Origin: Planctomycetota bacterium
Lineage (GTDB): Bacteria > Planctomycetota > UBA11346
Reading direction: 5' to 3'
DNA: 37,234 nucleotides
Assembly (NCBI GenBank): GCA_014193115.1
Contig: BJHQ01000027.1
Coordinates: 1-37,234 of the forward strand
The notes under the pieces are model-generated. The model was not told where the DNA came from. It searched no databases and saw nothing but the letters and a program-made list of their open reading frames with translations. Of the stretch, positions 34,701 to 37,234 are shown in pieces. The stretch's first letter is position 1. Every line of letters starts with the position of its first letter. Made by a program: the position numbers and the translations under genes.

Positions 34701-37032
34701 TGCCGTCACCACCACCGGCAATCCGGCACCAACATTGGCGGTCAGTGGTAACCCGGCCTGGCTGACCTTGTCCGGCAATGTGCTGTCGGGCACGCCGACC
34801 GCGGCCGGCACGGCGAGTGGCATCACCCTTACCGCCAGCAACGGGGTGAATCCAAACTCGACCCAGACCTTTGCTATCACGGTCAATGCGGCACCGGCCG
34901 CACCGGTGATCACCAGTACCGCGCCCACGACGGCGACCGTCGGCACCAAGTACACCTACACCATCACCACCACCGGCAATCCGGCACCAACATTGGCGGT
35001 CAGTGGTAACCCGGCCTGGCTGACCTTGTCCGGCTATGTGCTGTCCGGAACGCCGACCGCGGCCGGCACGGCGAGTGGCATCACCCTTACCGCCAGCAAC
35101 GGGGTGAATCCAAACTCGACCCAGACCTTTGCTATCACGGTCAATGCGGCACCGGCCGCACCGGTGATCACCAGTACCGCGCCCACGACGGCGACCGTCG
35201 GCACCAAGTACACCTACACCATCACCACCACCGGCAATCCGGCACCAACATTGGCGGTCAGTGGTAACCCGGCCTGGCTGACCTTGTCCGGCTATGTGCT
35301 GTCCGGAACGCCGACCGCGGCCGGCACGGCGAGTGGCATCACCCTTACCGCCAGCAACGGGGTGAATCCAAACTCGACCCAGACCTTTGCTATCACGGTC
35401 AATGCGGCACCGGCCGCACCGGTGATCACCAGTACCGCGCCCACGACGGCGACCGTCGGCACCAAGTACACCTACACGATCACCACCACCGGCAATCCGG
35501 CACCAACATTGGCGGTCAGTGGTAACCCGGCCTGGCTGACCTTATCCGGCAATGTGCTGTCGGGCACGCCGACAGCGGCCGGCACGGCGAGTGGCATTAC
35601 TCTGACCGCCAGCAACGGGGTGAATCCGAACGCGACTCAGACCATTGCCATCACGGTCAATGCGACTTCGAACGACAATCTGGTACTGAACTGGAAGCTG
35701 GACGAGACCAGCGGTACGGTCGCTGCCGACGCATCCGGTCGCAGCAATTCCGGTGCGGTGGGCGGCGGCGCGACCTGGGTCGCCGGGAAGGTCGGCGGGG
35801 CGCTCCAGTTCGATGGGAACAGCGGCGCCGTGGCCACAGCCAACGTTGGCGGCCTGCCGGGCGGCAACCAGGCGCACACCCTGGCGGCCTGGGTGAAAGT
35901 GAAAACTCTGCCGCCGAAACGTGCCTGGATCGCGCTGCTCGGGGACGCCGGGGTCGGCGCGCACCATTGGCTGATCAACAGCAATGGCGTCACCCAGTTC
36001 GGGGCGTGGAACGGGAACCAGGTTTCCCCGGTGCTCGCGGTCGGGACTTGGAAACACCTGGCCGTGACCTTCGATGGCGCGACCCAGACCGGCTACGTCG
36101 ATGGGGTGGCGGTCGGCAGCACTTCGGCGACCTACCAGCTCAAAGGCGTCTCCCTGAAGGTGGCCAGAGCGGTGGATTGGGAGAACGCCTTCAACGGTGT
36201 GGTGGATGACATCCGCGTGTATTCCCGGGCCTTGAACGCCAGCGAAGTCTCGGCGCTGGCGAGCGCGACACTCAACACTGGTCTGGTGCTGAACTGGAGA
36301 CTGGATGAGACCACCGGCACCGCCGCCGCCGACAACTCCGGCCGCAGCAATGCAGGGGTGGTGAGTGGCGGCGGGACCTGGGCGCCTGGCCAGCTCGGTG
36401 GGGCGCTCCAGTTCGATGGAGTGAACGGCGCTGTGACCAAGACCAGCGTTGCTGGCCTGCCGACCGGCAACCAGGCGCACACCTTGGCGGCGTGGGTGAA
36501 GGTAACCGCTTTGCCGGCGAACCGTGCCTGGATCGCCCTGCTCGGCGATGCGGGGGTTGGCGCGCACCATTGGCTGATCAACCGCAACGGGACTACGCAG
36601 TTCGGGGCGTGGAGTTCGGGCCAGGTCGCGCCGGTGCTGGGCGTTGGCACCTGGAAGCACCTCGCGGTCACCTTCGATGGCACGACTTTGACCGGATACC
36701 TGGATGGGGTGGCGATCGGCTCCAATGCGGCGACCTTCAATCTCAAGGGCGTCTCGCTGAATCTGGCCCGGGCGCAGGTCGGCGAGAACGCCTTCAAAGG
36801 CCAGGTGGATGACGTCCGTGTCTACGCGCGGGCCTTGACCGCCAGCGAAGTCGCAGCCCTCGCCGCCTCGACCGCGCAAGCGGCGGCGCTCGCCTTCACC
36901 GATCCGGTGAGCGAACCGGTTACCTCTACCAGCATCGGTGGAGGCACCAGTGGTTGCGGACTTGGCAGTGGACTGGCCCTGATCGGTCTTGCTTTCGGCA
37001 TCGCCCTGGGTGGACGAAGGCGGTGGGGCTGA
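31792..37032 (+). CDS. Large secreted metzincin-type metalloprotease with PPC-like, He_PIG, W-rich and LamG domains
   Basis: 1746 residues. There is a signal peptide (ILSLLAIGVLLVPAVQAAD) after GAAGGAC. The zinc site is H276-E-x2-H280-x2-G283-x2-H286-D (HEIGHAMGLSHD) with a Met-turn at M311 (APIMGVGY), placing the catalytic part (about 140-345) among metzincins. A PPC-like beta domain (about 352-475) follows. Next come one divergent He_PIG unit (about 485-568), a Trp-rich domain of the W_rich_C type (about 570-685; LHIWHLDANWQW, FQIDADGNGTIGG), seven nearly identical 86-residue He_PIG units, and two LamG domains (about 1297-1490 and 1498-1692). The tail is SGCGLGSG, a hydrophobic stretch and GGRRRWG. 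It is probably a cell-surface protease with glycan-binding modules. A possible propeptide is residues 22-130. Confidence 0.88.
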   Translation: MLKSILSLLAIGVLLVPAVQAADEHEHPPGGGGWHKRRGEAIDTATMPDSTLRRQLLKLADGPRLRAMATLKTMHVQETELDHLRVEHDGDAISVNCFHEPPPAKIPQVAQAPIANAAAIAGISDHEVPISSPPVFHSKPGAPFTVYLDFNGEEVSGTFWNSTEDPVRHNAPCNWEGDPNTFTVNEQLHIYRIWQQVAQAYSPWDVDVTTEPTTWNPAHFQHCVITGSSSYDWYKGSAGGVAFQGSMYWTSVDTPCFVFCPQLAWNDYNIAIAATHEIGHAMGLSHDGRKTPKETYYSGHDTSTGGWAPIMGVGYNRAVVQWSKGEYYNSNNNQDDIQIITNNIPLRASAYGNTPATATTLTAVGGTTLTANGILRSASDVNVFKFTVGTGPATITVHPGVAVDDGGRGTLDVQIQLLDSLGNPVASSAPPNSLAASISPTLTAGTYYLRILPDAAPANGAMPYTTYGSLGYWFLSGTITPTGGNYAPSITSAAPTTATVGALYSYTIAASGSPAPTLTVSGNPSWLTLTNNILSGTPPAAGTAGPITITASNGVNPNATQTFSISVNPTVALVAIESKGNTALLQHPNDKKYFAKSGTGTPIQIIYQGQQIYQGIYSGWTVLAAENLSSENRVLWRNESGHYLHIWHLDANWQWVSSEGQWNFGTTEANALEVAFQIDADGNGTIGGTVNQAPAFTSTAPTTATVGTKYIYTITTTGNPAPTLAVSGNPAWLTLSGNVLSGTPTAAGTASGITLTASNGVNPNATQTFAITVNAAPAAPVITSTAPTTATVGAKYTYTITTTGNPAPTLAVSGNPAWLTLSGNVLSGTPTAAGTASGITLTASNGVNPNSTQTFAITVNGAPAAPAITSTAPTTATVGTMYTYAVTTTGNPAPTLAVSGNPAWLTLSGNVLSGTPTAAGTASGITLTASNGVNPNSTQTFAITVNGAPAAPAITSTAPTTATVGTMYTYAVTTTGNPAPTLAVSGNPAWLTLSGNVLSGTPTAAGTASGITLTASNGVNPNSTQTFAITVNAAPAAPVITSTAPTTATVGTKYTYTITTTGNPAPTLAVSGNPAWLTLSGYVLSGTPTAAGTASGITLTASNGVNPNSTQTFAITVNAAPAAPVITSTAPTTATVGTKYTYTITTTGNPAPTLAVSGNPAWLTLSGYVLSGTPTAAGTASGITLTASNGVNPNSTQTFAITVNAAPAAPVITSTAPTTATVGTKYTYTITTTGNPAPTLAVSGNPAWLTLSGNVLSGTPTAAGTASGITLTASNGVNPNATQTIAITVNATSNDNLVLNWKLDETSGTVAADASGRSNSGAVGGGATWVAGKVGGALQFDGNSGAVATANVGGLPGGNQAHTLAAWVKVKTLPPKRAWIALLGDAGVGAHHWLINSNGVTQFGAWNGNQVSPVLAVGTWKHLAVTFDGATQTGYVDGVAVGSTSATYQLKGVSLKVARAVDWENAFNGVVDDIRVYSRALNASEVSALASATLNTGLVLNWRLDETTGTAAADNSGRSNAGVVSGGGTWAPGQLGGALQFDGVNGAVTKTSVAGLPTGNQAHTLAAWVKVTALPANRAWIALLGDAGVGAHHWLINRNGTTQFGAWSSGQVAPVLGVGTWKHLAVTFDGTTLTGYLDGVAIGSNAATFNLKGVSLNLARAQVGENAFKGQVDDVRVYARALTASEVAALAASTAQAAALAFTDPVSEPVTSTSIGGGTSGCGLGSGLALIGLAFGIALGGRRRWG
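33868..35673 (+). repeat. Seven tandem 258-bp in-frame repeats in the metalloprotease gene
   Basis: Units start every 258 bp from about 33868. Each encodes an 86-residue He_PIG-type Ig-like domain (TSTAPTTATVG, PAPTLAVSGNPAWLTLSG, GTPTAAGTASGITLTASNG). Units 3 and 4 share the variant TMYTYAV, and units 5 and 6 share the variant SGYVLSG and appear identical at DNA level, so the array has expanded or been homogenised recently. Copy number may vary between strains and may be collapsed in short-read assemblies. Confidence 0.92.
36949..37029 (+). other. C-terminal sorting-like signal of the metalloprotease
   Basis: The last 27 residues are SGCGLGSGL, a hydrophobic run (ALIGLAFGIALG) and GRRRWG. 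The Calx-beta protein ends in the same order (21604-21700: NGCGLGGGL, a hydrophobic run, RSGTRRRDQR). Such tripartite tails are recognised by sorting proteases of the rhombosortase, exosortase or myxosortase kind; the single Cys may be the processing or lipidation site. The processing enzyme is not in the window. Confidence 0.65.
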
Positions 37033-37104
37033 GCCTCGACTTGGAGCCTGATCTGGGCTTGGCCGGAATGGGATCAGAACGGCCCGAAACGGCAGTTGGC
37101 GCCG

Positions 37105-37233
37105 CTACAGGGCGATTGCATAACCCCCCGCTGGGTTGCCTTGAAAAAAGTCCTTCGGACGGATCCAGGCCTCTTGGAGCGTTGTGCGGATGCTCCCATC
37201 CGCCGATCCTTCGTGCGTCTCCTCCACCTTTCT
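37105..37233 (-). CDS. C-terminal end of a gene entering from the right edge
   Basis: On the minus strand, a frame open from the window edge encodes 42 residues with natural composition (RKVEETHEGSADGSIR, then LQEAWIRPKDFFQGNPAGG and YAIAL) and stops at TAG, 37105-37107. It converges on the metalloprotease gene, whose stop is 72 bp away. One of the other two minus-strand frames is also open but is Pro/Arg/Ser-rich. The family is not recognised from so short a piece. Confidence 0.5.
   Translation of the reverse strand, partial: RKVEETHEGSADGSIRTTLQEAWIRPKDFFQGNPAGGYAIAL
37186..37203. other. Perfect 7-bp stem-loop near the right edge
   Basis: GCGGATG pairs with CATCCGC around a CTCC loop. It lies inside the partial right-edge frame, has no T-tract, and may be coincidental. 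Confidence 0.25.
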
Positions 37234-37234
37234 C

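Noticed and set aside
35542..36879. 445-residue minus-strand frame
   Set aside because: It is antisense to the LamG domains of the protease and composed of Arg/Gly/Ala/His-rich sequence.

Overview
The window is GC-rich, Gram-negative-type bacterial chromosome, probably from the Planctomycetota/Verrucomicrobiota/Lentisphaerota group. That placement rests on style only: an ECF sigma factor joined to a FecR-like domain, LamG, Calx-beta and He_PIG mosaics, and a DsbD-like thiol transporter. No rRNA or other firm marker is present, so the phylum is an inference. Housekeeping genes (tadA, tgt, dnaE, fabV, a YgiQ-type radical SAM protein) alternate with secreted giants and two scars of mobile DNA.

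Layout. 1-2065: right part of an IS630-family element whose transposase is split by an intact 1444-bp IS4-group element (128-1571) with a 12-bp target duplication. 2066-2948: five copies of a 186/187-bp tandem repeat; the last copy is the real 3' end of tadA, and the IS630 element appears to sit at a TA in the first copy. 2912-4368 (minus): tadA and a STAS/RsbW-like fusion. 4633-13239 (plus): a protein with a type II secretion ATPase N-terminal-like domain, tgt, a small secreted protein, dnaE and fabV. 13252-15195 (minus): a DsbD-like protein with a rearranged domain order. 15343-21703 (plus): a small beta-barrel-like protein and a giant Calx-beta protein. 21911-22132 (minus): a possible small gene. 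22205-24304 (plus): a YgiQ-type radical SAM protein. 24402-26679 (minus): a small phosphatase, a DUF1294 protein, a possibly decayed gene, and a 446-residue protein that resembles alpha-pore-forming toxins in layout. 26769-27192: an integrase C-terminal remnant, a tRNA 3'-end fragment and a terminator, read as an island junction. 27591-37032 (plus): a secreted GH39-like glycosidase with a decayed tail, a membrane-anchored ECF sigma/FecR fusion, and a 1746-residue secreted metalloprotease. A gene running in from the right edge ends at 37105.

How parts may work together. The most unusual block is 27591-37032, where a one-piece membrane-tethered sigma factor lies between two secreted, carbohydrate- or surface-directed enzymes. 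The giant Calx-beta protein and the metalloprotease end in nearly the same tail (Gly-Cys-Gly-Leu-Gly, a hydrophobic stretch, an Arg cluster), which suggests a shared cysteine-containing C-terminal sorting signal; the glycosidase has lost whatever followed its first Ig domain. All functional statements come from reading motifs by eye, without database searches.
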